This document shows positions 9,475 to 21,137 of a DNA stretch of 37,605 nucleotides, piece after piece. Position numbers and translations under genes: made by a program. Each line of letters begins with the position of its first letter. Positions within the stretch are counted from its first letter, which is position 1. The notes below the pieces were generated by a model. The model was not told the origin of the DNA. It searched no databases and saw nothing but the letters and a program-made list of their open reading frames with translations. This stretch comes from Gamarada debralockiae (taxonomy: Eukaryota; Ascomycota; Leotiomycetes; Helotiales; Hyphodiscaceae), in contig NXFV01001445.1 of NCBI GenBank assembly GCA_002803225.1, positions 1-37,605 on the forward strand, given 5' to 3'.

Positions 9475-12400
9475 CTATTCAATTAACTTCTCCTCGTGCC
9501 ATCTTAGGCCGCGAGCTGCAGCCCAATCGTCGACAATGCTGAGTATACTCTCGTTTGCCCCTAAATTATCACCTTGCCATCCGATCGTGCGGTGCAACCT
9601 TTCCCTTCTCTTTCGTGCCGTTGTCTGTCTAAGCTGGTTGAGCATATTATCCCATTCAGGGCATCTACTTTCACTTGCTCCATGTTCCAAGAGCAATTTG
9701 GTTGCCCCGGCTCTTCCCTGGTAGATCGATTGTTCTAAAGGGGTCTTGTAGGATGGCCTCTCTCTTCTATGCCAATACCATTTGCATCCGCTCCATAGTA
9801 TAGAAGAAGGCGAATGCATTCGATGTTCTTACCTGAGGCGGCAGCTTCTATAGGAATTTCATATGTTCTACCTTTTGACATAATATTTGCTCCATATTCT
9901 AGTAGCACTCGAACAATATCTGCGTCTCCTAGCTTCGCTGCTTCATGCAAAGGAAATGTGTGGCACAAGTCGTTGCTTTCGAGATCAGCGCCATCTTTGA
10001 TTAGCGTCGAAACGATGCTAGGCTTGCGCGTGACGATAGACAAATTCAACGGGCGGCATCCTTTGCGGTTTGGGATGTTGAGATTCGCGCCCTCATCTAG
10101 TAAGAAATATATGATATACTCGTAGTTGCTGAGCCATCTCAATGAGGTAGTAAGAGGTTGTCAGTTGGGACGGTTTTCGGGCGAAATATCATAGATTTCT
10201 TGACTAGCTTGATATCTAAGGAGAATCAAGGAGGGGGATACGCCCTTTATCCTACGAAAGAGGGGAAAATACAGACTAGACCCAACAAGGAAGGGATTAG
10301 CGTTCCAACCAACAGAGGTGTTCCATACATGCCAGAGGCAGCGTCAAGGGTAGCGCCTGATTTGGACAGCAAACGAATGATGGCTTCTTCTCCTCTATGC
10401 GCTGCCGCGCGAAGTGCCGCGCCGAGGGCTCGAAAGGAAAGGTCATCAGCTTAGAGGCTTGCATTTATGAGCAGGCTCACCATTGATGTACAGCCAAAAC
10501 GAATAGCACCATGAGCTGAGCCATCAATTACGTCACGTAATCCCTCTAAATTTCGACCGGGAGATTTGTCCACAAGACGACGCACTTGGCTAGGTACGTC
10601 ACAGCCAGAGACGTATCTGAGAGGTTTGAGGAACGGTGGGTGAAGACTAGAAGTTATGTTCTCCTGTCGGACGGCCAGTGAGTCAGGCATATAAGGATCA
10701 TCCCAGTATAGCCAACTCTGCCAGTCACTAGGAATATCATCGGTGAAATCCTTGGCTAGCTTGTCTAAATTCTCCGAATGAGGGTGTCCTCGCAATCGCA
10801 TAAGATGTTCGTTCCAGCGAATCACTGCGTAAAGGAAAAGAGGAAAGTCTTTTGTGAGTCCAACTAAGATGGCCCCTGAATTACCTTCAGAGATTCTGTC
10901 ACAAGATTCCTTGAGGTGGATCATGTATGCAAAGCAGATCTCTCCAATCATTGTTTGCTGATATCTCGGAGATTTGGAACGAAGCAGCATCCCCGTCCTC
11001 TACTCCTCGAAGATACAAGATATTCCTGTACGGAGAAATGTGCGAGTTGTATCCCGACACTCTCTGGGTGCGATAAGCTGGCAATCTCACGGAAAATATT
11101 AGAACCGGGCATATTTTCCTGTGGGTAATTTCCATCATCATCGACATGAGTGATGAATTGAGTTGATTCGTCATTGATCTCCAGTCCAATTGGCAACTGT
11201 GTATCTCTCTGGGAAGATGAACCCCCTAGCCCGACGTCTTCGGGCCCAGGAGAATTATCTGGTGCGGTTCTACCCTTTGTGAGAGACCAAATTGTGACCA
11301 GACCTGATGGTAGCGCCTCGAAGACGTATTTAACATCCATAAAGCGATCGGATACATCAACATAAGGCCGTTTCTTTGTCCGAACAATCATCGCTTCGGC
11401 AAGCTCAGCCAGTGTAATATCGCGAGCAGCATAGGCTAACCATTGCAAGGCTAAATGCGCCACTTATCGGTCTTCTTCGTCGATTTCCAGCAGAACCCGT
11501 TCGTAAAATTCGTCCAACGTTTTTGGCAGAGTTTCTATAGCAGCTCGCACCTTGTTCTCCGATCCTGATCGACACTCGACGAGCGCATTGAGTTGCAAAG
11601 CAGCGAGTCGAAACCTGCTCCCTGTTAATGCAAATCTCTATGACCAATTGAGAGGTCACTTACATCCCCTTTGCACGAAATGCCAATTTGGTCTTCACCT
11701 CTTCTTTCAGTGCCGGGCTCCATTTAGAAAAAGTGTCGATCTGTAACCGCTGCTTCAGAAATTGCTGAATGTCGTGCTCGCATTGTGGTCCTTGGGCTGC
11801 CACGGTTCAAAAATGTCCATGACCTCTGGGGTACCGGTCGAAGGCATCGACGATATCGATTTCTAGCCGACTTGTTACGAAGATATGAAGCTACTCGGCT
11901 TGCCATGAGAAAATATCTTTGAAGTATATGGAGGAACTTTGCTCTCTCGCCGTTAAACTTTGGACACTCATCAACAGCGTCGACGATCAGATAGACATCT
12001 CCAAACCCCTCTGACTGCCTTCAGCATTTCTATTAGTTTCTCTGTAGTGGGACGTTGCTGGCCATGATTTGCGTGATCAAAAGCTCGTTGCAATTTCTGA
12101 GGAGTGTCGGTACGATTGCTGCAGATGTCTCTGATCAAAGAACATAACATGCTGGAGACGTTTTGCTTCTCTTTCTCGGTAAAAGTGAAATACCAATACA
12201 CAACAGCTGAAGCAGGCTCGTCTTCGCAGAGCTGTTGGACGCGATTAATGACAGTGGAACTCAATATCAGTCAGCTCACCACCACCCCCGAGACTTTTTG
12301 GAGTTTGGACACAAACCAGAGAATGGATTTACCCGCACCGGCTGGATTTGGTTAGTGACAAGGGACAATAGTTGTGAGGAAGCTACCTACCCCCTCCATT

Positions 12401-13121
12401 AAGCCAGAGGAGACTGTTCCTCTTCTCCATCCAGCTCTGCAGATCCACGCTGTTGATTAACCACGTACCAGTCGAAGGTTCATGTATTTCGCGAGCAATG
12501 TTGTGCTCTTTAGAAATATCCGGAACTGATGCTGAGAGCCACGTCACAATTCGGAGGCGTTGATTGTCTTCCTGCGCAGATCGTATTTGATTTTTCATAT
12601 CTTCCAGGATATCGAAGCTTTTCAGGAGCGTGTGTCTTCAAACTCAGACAGTCAGTCATCGCCCGCCGGTTCTCAAAAGCGACTGGCGTTTCTGGGGAGT
12701 TGTGCTTACACGCTCTCAACTGAAAATACCAATATTAGAGCACTATAGCAGCAACGGACTTCTTCACATCTCCTTTCTGAAAGGGCCATTTCAATGATCT
12801 CAACCACCTCGCAGTCCTCTCATTTGTCTCGGGCGCCTTTCCAAGCCTACCCTCCAAGGTCTTTAGCTCCACCCAAACCATTTGCAATGGTCCATTAGGG
12901 TCTGCCAACAGTTCTGAAACACTGTCCCTGTCCTTATTCCTGATATTCTCGTTGCGTATTGCAGTCAAAATGGCCTGTAGACTTTTGATACAATGATATA
13001 GCCGGTGGATATCACTCCTAGCATCCCGTAGACTAGAGTAATAGTCGCCGAGGAAAGATGCAATAGACACCGTGATTTGGATCACCGCGATGAGACTCGC
13101 GACTGTGCTTACGCCGTCCAT
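9475..13121 (-). pseudogene. NLR-type STAND protein: N-terminal fungal helical domain, NACHT, ankyrin repeats (decayed)
   Basis: From the ATG at 13121 the N-terminus (MDGVSTVASLIAVIQITVS...) has the helical pattern of fungal STAND N-terminal domains (Helo-like type) and an LRSLKWPFQ segment. A linker with a frame I could not resolve (about 12640-12760) leads to RIVTWLSAS and a Walker A (NGGAGAGKS) assembled across an intron at 12390-12342. Further introns are 12316-12260 and 11663-11615. Walker B-like YLIVDAVDEC, LHIFVTSRLEID, LPKTLDEFYERVLLEI and HFSVQEYL follow, the standard order of fungal NACHT proteins, then ankyrin repeats (ADIVRVLLEYGANI, ATKLLLEHGASE). Breaks: stops at 11891, 11807, 11464, 10451 and 10161; an extra C at 12006-12009; frame jumps near 11910, 11005, 10950 and 9765. 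NLRs with this layout sense non-self and trigger cell death; this copy cannot be translated intact. Confidence 0.85.
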
Positions 13122-13430
13122 ATTTGACGTGCAGCCTTGACTTGAGCTAAACCCACAACAAAGCCGCCCGAAGGGAATAACAAGGCGACACTCACTTGAA
13201 GCCGAATACAGAACAGAGACAGTCTGTGCGGGAAATTGCAAGGTCTTATGGGGAAAATCTTCAAAAGTAATTAAGCACGATGATACAGTCTTGTTCTTCG
13301 CCTAAATTTTGCGAAGATGAGGCTTCCTGACGCCCGAAGCCACTGCGGGGATCTGCGCCTCCACAGGCCACAGTTAGCCGAATCTACCCAAAACAGCGGT
13401 AGAACTTTTCTACTCCGTATATCCGCTGAG

Positions 13431-14189
13431 TTACACTGATCCTGTCGCCTCAATAACAACTAAAAATTCATGTCCTTCTGGCAAGTCCCCAAACGGCCAC
13501 TCAATACCCTTCCTTCGAATCGCCGCCAAAGCAGCCAAAGGCTCCTCATGATCAACCCAAAACTCCGTATCAGCGCACGACACACTCCCATTCCCTTCCT
13601 TGACAACCCCAAACAACGACCCCTTCAACTTCCCATTCGAAACATATGGAACCGGGCAAGATTGCATGATCGCACCAGCTTCTTCCTTTGTCAAACGAAA
13701 GTCGACGTCTTCGATGCCGCGGCTAAAGACCCGGAGAAAGGCTGATATGGCGAATGGATGAGAGCTCAAGATACCGTAAGTTCCAGACGGTTGGAATTGG
13801 TGGAGTTTTGAGAGGAGAAGTTTTGCGATGCCGCGGTTTCTGTGTGCTGAGGAGACGACTAGTTGGGTTATCCAACAGATTAGATGGTTGTCTTTGTATA
13901 TCCAGCGGGTTGAGAAGACGTTTCCTACCAACGTCCCATCTAGCAGTGCTCGTATGTAAATTGGATGCCCGTTCGATGACATGCATTTTTGCTTCAGAAA
14001 TTTCGCAGTCATCTTCACCCGAGTCCCTTTCTTTGCTCCTATTTTGGATTCGGCAAGCGGTCCCCAAATGCCATAGTTTTCGCTGAACAGCTTCGCGGCT
14101 GATGCCAGGATATCTTCTGTGATTTGGGGCCCCTCGAACTTCTCGATCTGGATATTGGGCATTGTACTGATGACCGTATCGACAACCAA
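13431..14189 (-). CDS. GNAT-family N-acetyltransferase
   Basis: An uninterrupted 252-residue frame. The centre shows the GNAT fold: a beta4 strand (LICWITQLVV, residues 103-112) followed by the acetyl-CoA-binding motif A, SAHRNRGIAKLLLSKL, with the R/QxxGxG/A signature as R117-N-R-G120-I-A122. A second in-frame Met at residue 10 (14162) starts MPNIQIEKFEG, which is a natural-looking beginning, so the true start may be 14162. The protein is longer than a minimal GNAT, with a C-terminal extension of about 90 residues typical of uncharacterised fungal members. The acceptor substrate cannot be predicted. No intron is needed. It lies 310 bp upstream of the NLR relic on the same strand and appears intact. 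Confidence 0.85.
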   Translation of the reverse strand: MVVDTVISTMPNIQIEKFEGPQITEDILASAAKLFSENYGIWGPLAESKIGAKKGTRVKMTAKFLKQKCMSSNGHPIYIRALLDGTLVGNVFSTRWIYKDNHLICWITQLVVSSAHRNRGIAKLLLSKLHQFQPSGTYGILSSHPFAISAFLRVFSRGIEDVDFRLTKEEAGAIMQSCPVPYVSNGKLKGSLFGVVKEGNGSVSCADTEFWVDHEEPLAALAAIRRKGIEWPFGDLPEGHEFLVVIEATGSV

Positions 14190-15900
14190 TGGCCTAAAGA
14201 TTCTCAGCGATCTTACTCTCGATGAAGCACTCTGGCGGTGGACAGAATACCCGGAGGTTTTAATCGCTCAACAGAGGTGAACGCTGAATTTGGAGGGACA
14301 TTGATGATATTTGTTATCCAGATTCCTCATATATTTGATGTGGACTGTGAGTCATTAGCGGACAACGTATGGGTCTTTCGAGGGTGAACTACACTAAAAG
14401 TGGAATTCCAGTGCGTGCAGTAAAAAGCATCTGGGTCATGTGATCTGGTCACATGACTTCTCCGCTTAAAGGTCGGCTCCTTTCCCTAGCCCCATATCAG
14501 AACCCAAATTCAAAACTAATCAACGGTCCGGCTATGGCCATGTGTGAAGTGGCAGTGGTGGCAAAGGTTTCGAGTTCAGCAGCCGCACAATGGTTGTTAT
14601 GCATAATGCAATGTGGGATGTGTTGGCAGGATTCGCTTCTGCCGACTCCAGGGATTTGCATGCAAAAGTTCAATAAACAGTTCACACGAAACCAACGAAC
14701 TGAAATAAATTGGGACTAACAGGAGACTTGATATATGTCAAGGAGTGCGGATATGATATTGTATGCGGCCTTCCTGTGACCAACTCATGCAGCGAGACAT
14801 GACGGGTTAATGGATTCTTGCCCGAGATGCGTTGGTGGTGGGGCAGTGGCACTTGATGTGGTGGAAGGCAAATCGAACAAGAGAAGAAAAGATTTGAGAA
14901 TAAAAACAAAAGTCGTATCCAATAAGCTGTTGGGTACTCGATCTTACACGATCAATTTCAGCTGCAAAGAGTAAGATTGTACCTCGTGATGTGCATCTTC
15001 AACCAACTGTTCGCGTCTCGAGTCCCAAGTACCAGTCCAGCAAACAGTGGCAAAGATGCATCGGTTTGTTCCCAGCGTATGCCCGAAACGCGAAATTCGC
15101 GAGTCTGGTCCAATACGGCCGGGAGAGCTTGGATGTCTCTGGACGTTAGTTGCATCTTTCGTGCAGCAGCGGATCTGTAGGAGGCTGAATGGGGTCATCT
15201 TCGACTCTTCGTCGAACAACTGTCCTGCACAGAGGATTGGGCGAAAGGGCTGCCACAACCTTGCTGACGATGACTTTTGACGTCTGTGCTGAAAATCCCT
15301 GTGTTGTTGATGATTGGTCGGCAACACTGTGGTTGCCAGCTCACTTTCAGCAAGGAGCAGGATGATCCACGGTCCACGATGGGACTCCACCCAATTTGGG
15401 ATTCTGTCTCTCGCAGACTTCAGTCATTTGATCCCATCTATCTTCCATCGCGAAAAACATCAAAAGAATTGTTGAATTTGCTACCGAAGAGAATTCTCGA
15501 TGATTGCGAAGTCGGATCCTTATCGCTTTCTCGCTTCCCGATAACCCGCCCCCCATCAGCCTTCCTGCCACTTCCAACGCCAGTTTTGTTTCCGACGAGA
15601 GCGCGAAATCTCGACTCTATCCTAACTTACCTGCTTGTTGCTTGCTTGCTTGAACTGGCATCTCGAAGCTGGATAGCTCGAGATCGCAACCAGTTCGATA
15701 TCCAGATGGAACCATGATACAAATGCAGCGTTCTCTATCCCTTCCAGGGCCTGCACACCATTCACCTCGTTCGTTGATTCTCTATCTACCTACCTCTTGA
15801 CACAACCATACCCCATCTGTCTCCCATTTATATCTGCAAATCTATATACATTATATACTGATATCCTATACTTCTAGCTGTCTCCCCAACCATCACGCAG
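14190..15900. promoter_or_regulatory. Long divergent intergenic region; pyrimidine-rich leader at its right end
   Basis: About 1.7 kb between the GNAT gene (minus) and the large plus-strand gene. The frames present overlap each other on opposite strands and have no protein-like composition. From about 15540 the plus strand becomes rich in C and T, typical of promoters and 5' leaders of strongly transcribed fungal genes. It may also hold a first exon of the next gene (see 15901). Confidence 0.5.
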
Positions 15901-18900
15901 GTCTCTTCCCGAAGCCCGACTCCTTCCCCTCCAGAAAACAACAATGTCGTGCCCCCGCGACTCCATCGATATCAGTCGAGAAGCCCTCAAAGACCTCCTA
16001 CATCCTATAAAGAGCCCACAGAACGAGACAGAACGCGAAGCAGTACTCGACGCACGTCTCCTTCCCCAGCCCCTCGCAGACTCGACGCCGCGCCGCAGGT
16101 GCAGAGCAATGACCCAGAGACTCCGGCATCACCGTCCAAGCTACCACAACTACCTCTACTTCAAGATATTTCCCAGTACATCAACCCACAGATTAGCGCT
16201 GTGACTGCTGCGAATTCCACCACAACTTTGGAAGAGCTTGCGCATTTGGTCCGACTTTCCACATACCAAGAGAGAAAACGAACTCATTACCGACTTCGAT
16301 TACAAAGATCTTTGGTTTCTACAGCCCTCTCCGCTCGTCTGGCACGATGCGGAGAGTTGGCGCATCGCACTTTGGTTGACAATTTTAGGGCCGACGAGAA
16401 GAAAAGTTTTGCCAATCTTTACAATGCTATTCATGATGTCCGGAACTCCTGCGATGCCACTCGCAAATACGCCTTATTGGAACCTGACTTGGATAATGGA
16501 CGTGCGCCTCCCCACGGCGCAGATGATTCTGGCTCCTTGTCAACATTCATGCACGAAATACCCTTGCGATCTCGTGATATCCTTCTCAATTTCTTGACTC
16601 AGATCCGGACCAACCCGGATTATTTGGCTAGCCGTCTTTCAAGTCTTACACCCGCAGAGCTAAATGCTTTGACGGTATTCCATCAGGGATTGGAGCCTAT
16701 AGATTCTGTTTTGCCGTTTCATACCCGTTCCAAAGGACACTCTTCCAGCATTCATCGAAATTCCGCACATATACCCACTGCAGTTGAGCGTTTACTTTCT
16801 TTCCAGCGTCATGATCCTTTATCTGCTTTGATTCATACTTGCTTTGCAAACTCCGCAGGACCCGATTCTGTTGAGGATCTCAGGAGGACTGACGTTTGGG
16901 CCTCCGCCTGCGCCAGACTGATTACTGAGAGCAAGCAGGGCACAGATCCATTCATCTGTAGCGTTCTTAATGTTTGGACAGCCATGCGAGACTGGTCCGG
17001 ACGCAGCAATATGGAATGGTACCTCATGAAAATCCTTGAGGATGGAGCTTTTCTATTGGAAAAAGCCGAGGACCAGGCTGGGACCCGTATTCATGTTGAA
17101 CCACGGAATGCCAAGGACTCTATCGCCGCGGATGAGTTCTATGATACAGCCCTCAATGGACTTTTTGAGATTGTTGATGATCCAGGCGCAGGAGGCATTC
17201 CCGAGGGCCTCATTGAACTTGGTAATGCAATCCTTCGGAAGCTTGATCCCAAAAGGCACAACCCTACCAGGAGATTTCTTGTCTCTAAATGGCTGTTTTC
17301 TGTCTTCCTTCTCAACGCTATCATTCATCCCGAGGTAAAGAACTCCTCCGTCCTTTTTTTGATTTCGAGGCTGACATGTTCAGTCATATGGCATGATGTC
17401 CGAATACCATATCACCGAATATGGTAGGCAGAAGATTCTCAAAGAAGTTGCAATGAGAGCACAGAAACTTGTGGTAGATATGACTTGGTAAGAGCATGGG
17501 GGCCTAAGTTCTATCCTGCACATTGCTTATCGACTATCACAGGAACAAATCGCCATCAACTCCACTTGGCATCAAGGCCCACATTGAAAATATAATGGCC
17601 CGATTCCGATCAAGCCGCCCTTCTAGGTCAAACGCAAAGCTCCTCCCGGCAAGATCCATAACTTCACTAAGAGAGACAGTTGAAGTCCACCCATACCTTG
17701 TACTTGGGCCTGCAGATTTAGTGACCATGGTCAATGCCCTCTTCCCAGAAAGGCGCCCTGTTTCCAGCACTGTGGGCAAAGATGGCCACTTTAATGGCTT
17801 GCGATCTGGGGCATCTTCCATATCGGGTATGTCAGCTATCATACCGATGGCAGGGCCTCGAGGTGCATTCGACAACGCGTCCATTATGAGCAATAGTGCG
17901 TCATCAGTGATCAGCGATACCACCACTTCACACGAGCCACTGCTCGATGAGAATGCAAGTGGCACACAGAGGTTCTCACCAGCATCAATGGCTTCTACGG
18001 GTCCCACTCAACGCCTTAGCTACTACGAAGATGATGGATTTGAGCTTCGTTTTGCCATTCATGAGATGACGCAGACATTGGGCGTTGAGGGAATATCCGG
18101 GGCTTGCCATCCTTGTGCCGAACGCTGGTCTGTTCTTTTTATGTCCCCAGATGGCCAGAAATTGTCCACTCAGATGATGCACGACCCTGATGAGGAGGCG
18201 GATGAAGAGGAATGTACCTCCAGCAGCGACACCGACGATGAAGGTCCTGGATCGCGCCCAGATTTGGATAAAGATTATCACCAATTGAGGGATTCAATCT
18301 TGAAACTCGTTGAGGATTACGAGATACCCCAGTCCATTGATTCGAGGACCGAGTCAAAGACCTTCAGTAATAGGACGTCTACTCTCCAAAGCCCTCGGAA
18401 GAAAACTCGGAGCAGACCTGGGACCGCGCAGTCACAGTCGCAGTCGAAGAATCCTTATTGGCCCCGCGACCCATCTCCAATCAAAGACAAGCCTTTGAAA
18501 AGGTCTGACTCAAAGTCAGGGCAGAACAATGATTCCGATACTTCCAGGCAGTCTGAATCAGAGCGGCCGCCGGTGCTCGTCGTTATGCTCGAAGCTGCGG
18601 AAAGGCAATGCCAAGCTCAATCGGACTTTGTCAATGCGCACTTGTACTGGAAGACCTTGAACTTGCTCCACCAAATATCGTCGCCGTCTCTCAAAAATAA
18701 TGGCTTCGCTTCTCTATTGAGCATATTCTCCAGAGGTCCTCGAGATTCGATAAGGCGCTCAACCAGTGCTATTGAGGAGTACGATGCGTGGCTGGTCTGG
18801 CTTAAGCAATCACAGGAACGGCATGACATCACCATCGAATCCATGATGAAGCGTCTGAAAGCTTTGCGAGATAAGATGTGGTATGTCACTGATGTCAGAA

Positions 18901-21137
18901 ACTCTGCAGCTTATGAGGGTGCTCGGAATATTGCTGTAGCATTGAAATGCATGGCAGCGCCGAAGAAGAACTCCTACCTTCCGCCAGCCGGCATTCGAGC
19001 ACGCAACTTATCCAGGTCTTCTACCAATAACTTTTTATTGAAGACCGAAGCACAAGTCATGGATATGATGGCTGCTGTGGACGATCAAGGAGGCCCGAAT
19101 AAGTTGTCTGATGAACAATCCGAGAAGACGTTGAGATGGCTGTCTCAATATGGCATCGAAAACTTTTGCAGGGGCGAGGAGCGGATCCATAGATTCTGTT
19201 TAGAGATCGAGGCTTGCATTAACAAGTTGGTTGGCGACAACCTTATGGAAGGCCCAGTGCTTTGGTCGAGCGAACTATACTACCGAGACAAACGCATACT
19301 GGACAGCGGGAGACAAAAGGGAGACCTCTTCCTGAATGGGTTGGGGTCTTTGAACATATCTGGAGACGACAACGAATCTGAAGTTGGGCGCCGTGGTTTG
19401 CGAAGTACCGACTTCAACCGTCCTGGCACTCGCGATCTTCGATCCATGTCACTACGAAACAGTTCTCAGCAAAGCGTTGATTCTGGCAGATACAGTATGT
19501 CTCGAATGAGCACGACTGGAGATCTTATGGATTCACAGGATTACTTCGGAATGGCCAGCCCTGTGTTGACCATAGACTCTGCAACGACTTTCTGGTCGCC
19601 ATTCCAAACAAGAGCCCAGTCGCCATCAACCAGTATCAGTAGCATTCGTCCTGGGACTTCATCATCAACGAATGAGACCGTTATGATGAGAGAGGAGCGT
19701 GCTAGTCAGGCAAAGCAGCGCTTCCTTACAGACTTGAAGCAAACTTTGACCAGTTTGCTAGTTAGCGACCTCGGGACTCTTGTGTTCGCACGAGGCAGTG
19801 AAACCGATTCTTGGTTCTCTGGGACGTTAGGGGATGATTGCATTGAGAGGAGAGAGCGTGCGGAAAAGAAGGCGCGGAGGAAAATCAAGAAGCGGACGTT
19901 GGAAAAGAAGAAGAGCTTCAGGGATCTTCGCGGAGCTCAAAACCCTGAGCTACCATCTGAGCGTTCTAATGTTCATATTGACCGCCCGGAAAGAAGTTCG
20001 CCAGCTGGTACTCGACTGTCTACCGAGCTCACAACTGCAGACGTTCATTCGACTGCGGAGAGTTCATCTACAAGCGATACTCTTGGCGGTCGAACGCGAA
20101 AAAATATTGTCAAGGAGATGGAGTCACCCGACTTCCCTTACAGAAAGGCATTTCAGCGACTCTTGAGGATGTTCTCGGTCCACCCAAATCCATATGCCAA
20201 GCTCAACGCCTTGTTTGAGCTGGAGCATCTTATCGTTGCATTCCTAACGCCTTCGGCTCCTCGTCGACCTCGTATGCGCCAAGATACGTTAACCACCGCT
20301 CCTCAATCGCCTGAAATACAGCACATCAATGCTTTCGGCCCTAGCGAAAACACCGCTGCTACTCCACGAGCCAAGAACCTTGAAGAAGCCATCGACAATT
20401 GCAAAGAGCGACGGTCACACACAATTAGTCAATCCGATACATCTTCCCCTGTCCATCGAACCACGGACCGATCTCTGAACAGTCCTACCCCAGCAAGCAC
20501 TGACATGATAGTGGACGTCCTTCAAGATCTCTTCCGAGATGCAGATATAAGACCAAAGACTCTCTTCCGCGATCTTCAATTCATCGCCTCTTTTGTACCC
20601 GCAGCCACTCTCGACAAAACCGAGCGTGGCAAAGCTTTCTGGGACGCTGGTCTCGCTGCCTTGGGTCTGAAGCAGGACGTCTGCCGCACACTCATCGAAA
20701 TCGCTGACGAGATCGTGGTCCACTACACCCAAACCCGCAAGACCACCACCTCAACACCCGACGCTCTACCACCTACCAACTCAAACGGTGAGTTGATGAA
20801 ATACAGCATGCAAGATGCAGCCAAGATGTGGACTATCACAGCCAAAGAAGGCGATCCCGTCGCCGAACGAGAATTGGCTATTTTTTACTTGACGCACCCG
20901 GAGTTGGTGGAGAGAGTCACGGCGCCGCTGAGTAAGCCGAGAGAGACGTTCAAGGCCCAGGTTATGGAGATGCATGGTGGTGGGAGCTCGCATACGGGGA
21001 AGGAGGGGGATAGGGAGAGGCTCGATCCAGCTACTATGTGTGTTGCGTATCATTGGATGGAGTTGTCTGCGCTGGGGGGTGATGAGCTGGCGAAGAAGTA
21101 TTTGAGGCAGAGGGAGGAGTTGAATGCTATTCCTTGA
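15901..21137 (+). CDS. Large conserved fungal protein with RasGAP-like segment and Sel1-like C-terminus
   Basis: Three exons give about 1,700 residues; introns are 17335-17383 (49 nt) and 17488-17542 (55 nt), and both joins keep the frame (HPE|SYGMMSEYH and DMTW|NKSPS). The frame is open from 15862 but has no ATG before the conserved part; the ATG at 15944 is in another frame. A CAG at 15898-15900 could be an acceptor from an upstream coding exon, and I use it as the provisional left edge. The N-terminus is Pro/Ser/Arg-rich. Residues roughly 330-500 include FLVSKWLFSVFLLNAIIHPE, which resembles the FLFLRFINPAIVSPE core of RasGAP domains; this assignment is tentative. Long Ser-rich linkers, a basic coiled segment (KKARRKIKKRTLEKKK) and a Sel1-like C-terminus (MWTITAKEGDPVAERELAIF; AYHWMELSALGGDELAKKYL) follow. 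The function is unknown to me. Confidence 0.85.

Noticed and set aside
13754..14086. Plus-strand frame of 110 residues opposite the GNAT gene
   Set aside because: It is antisense to a clear acetyltransferase and has no recognisable features.
14944..15390. Overlapping frames on both strands in the large intergenic region
   Set aside because: They shadow one another, lack motifs, and have a composition expected of non-coding DNA.
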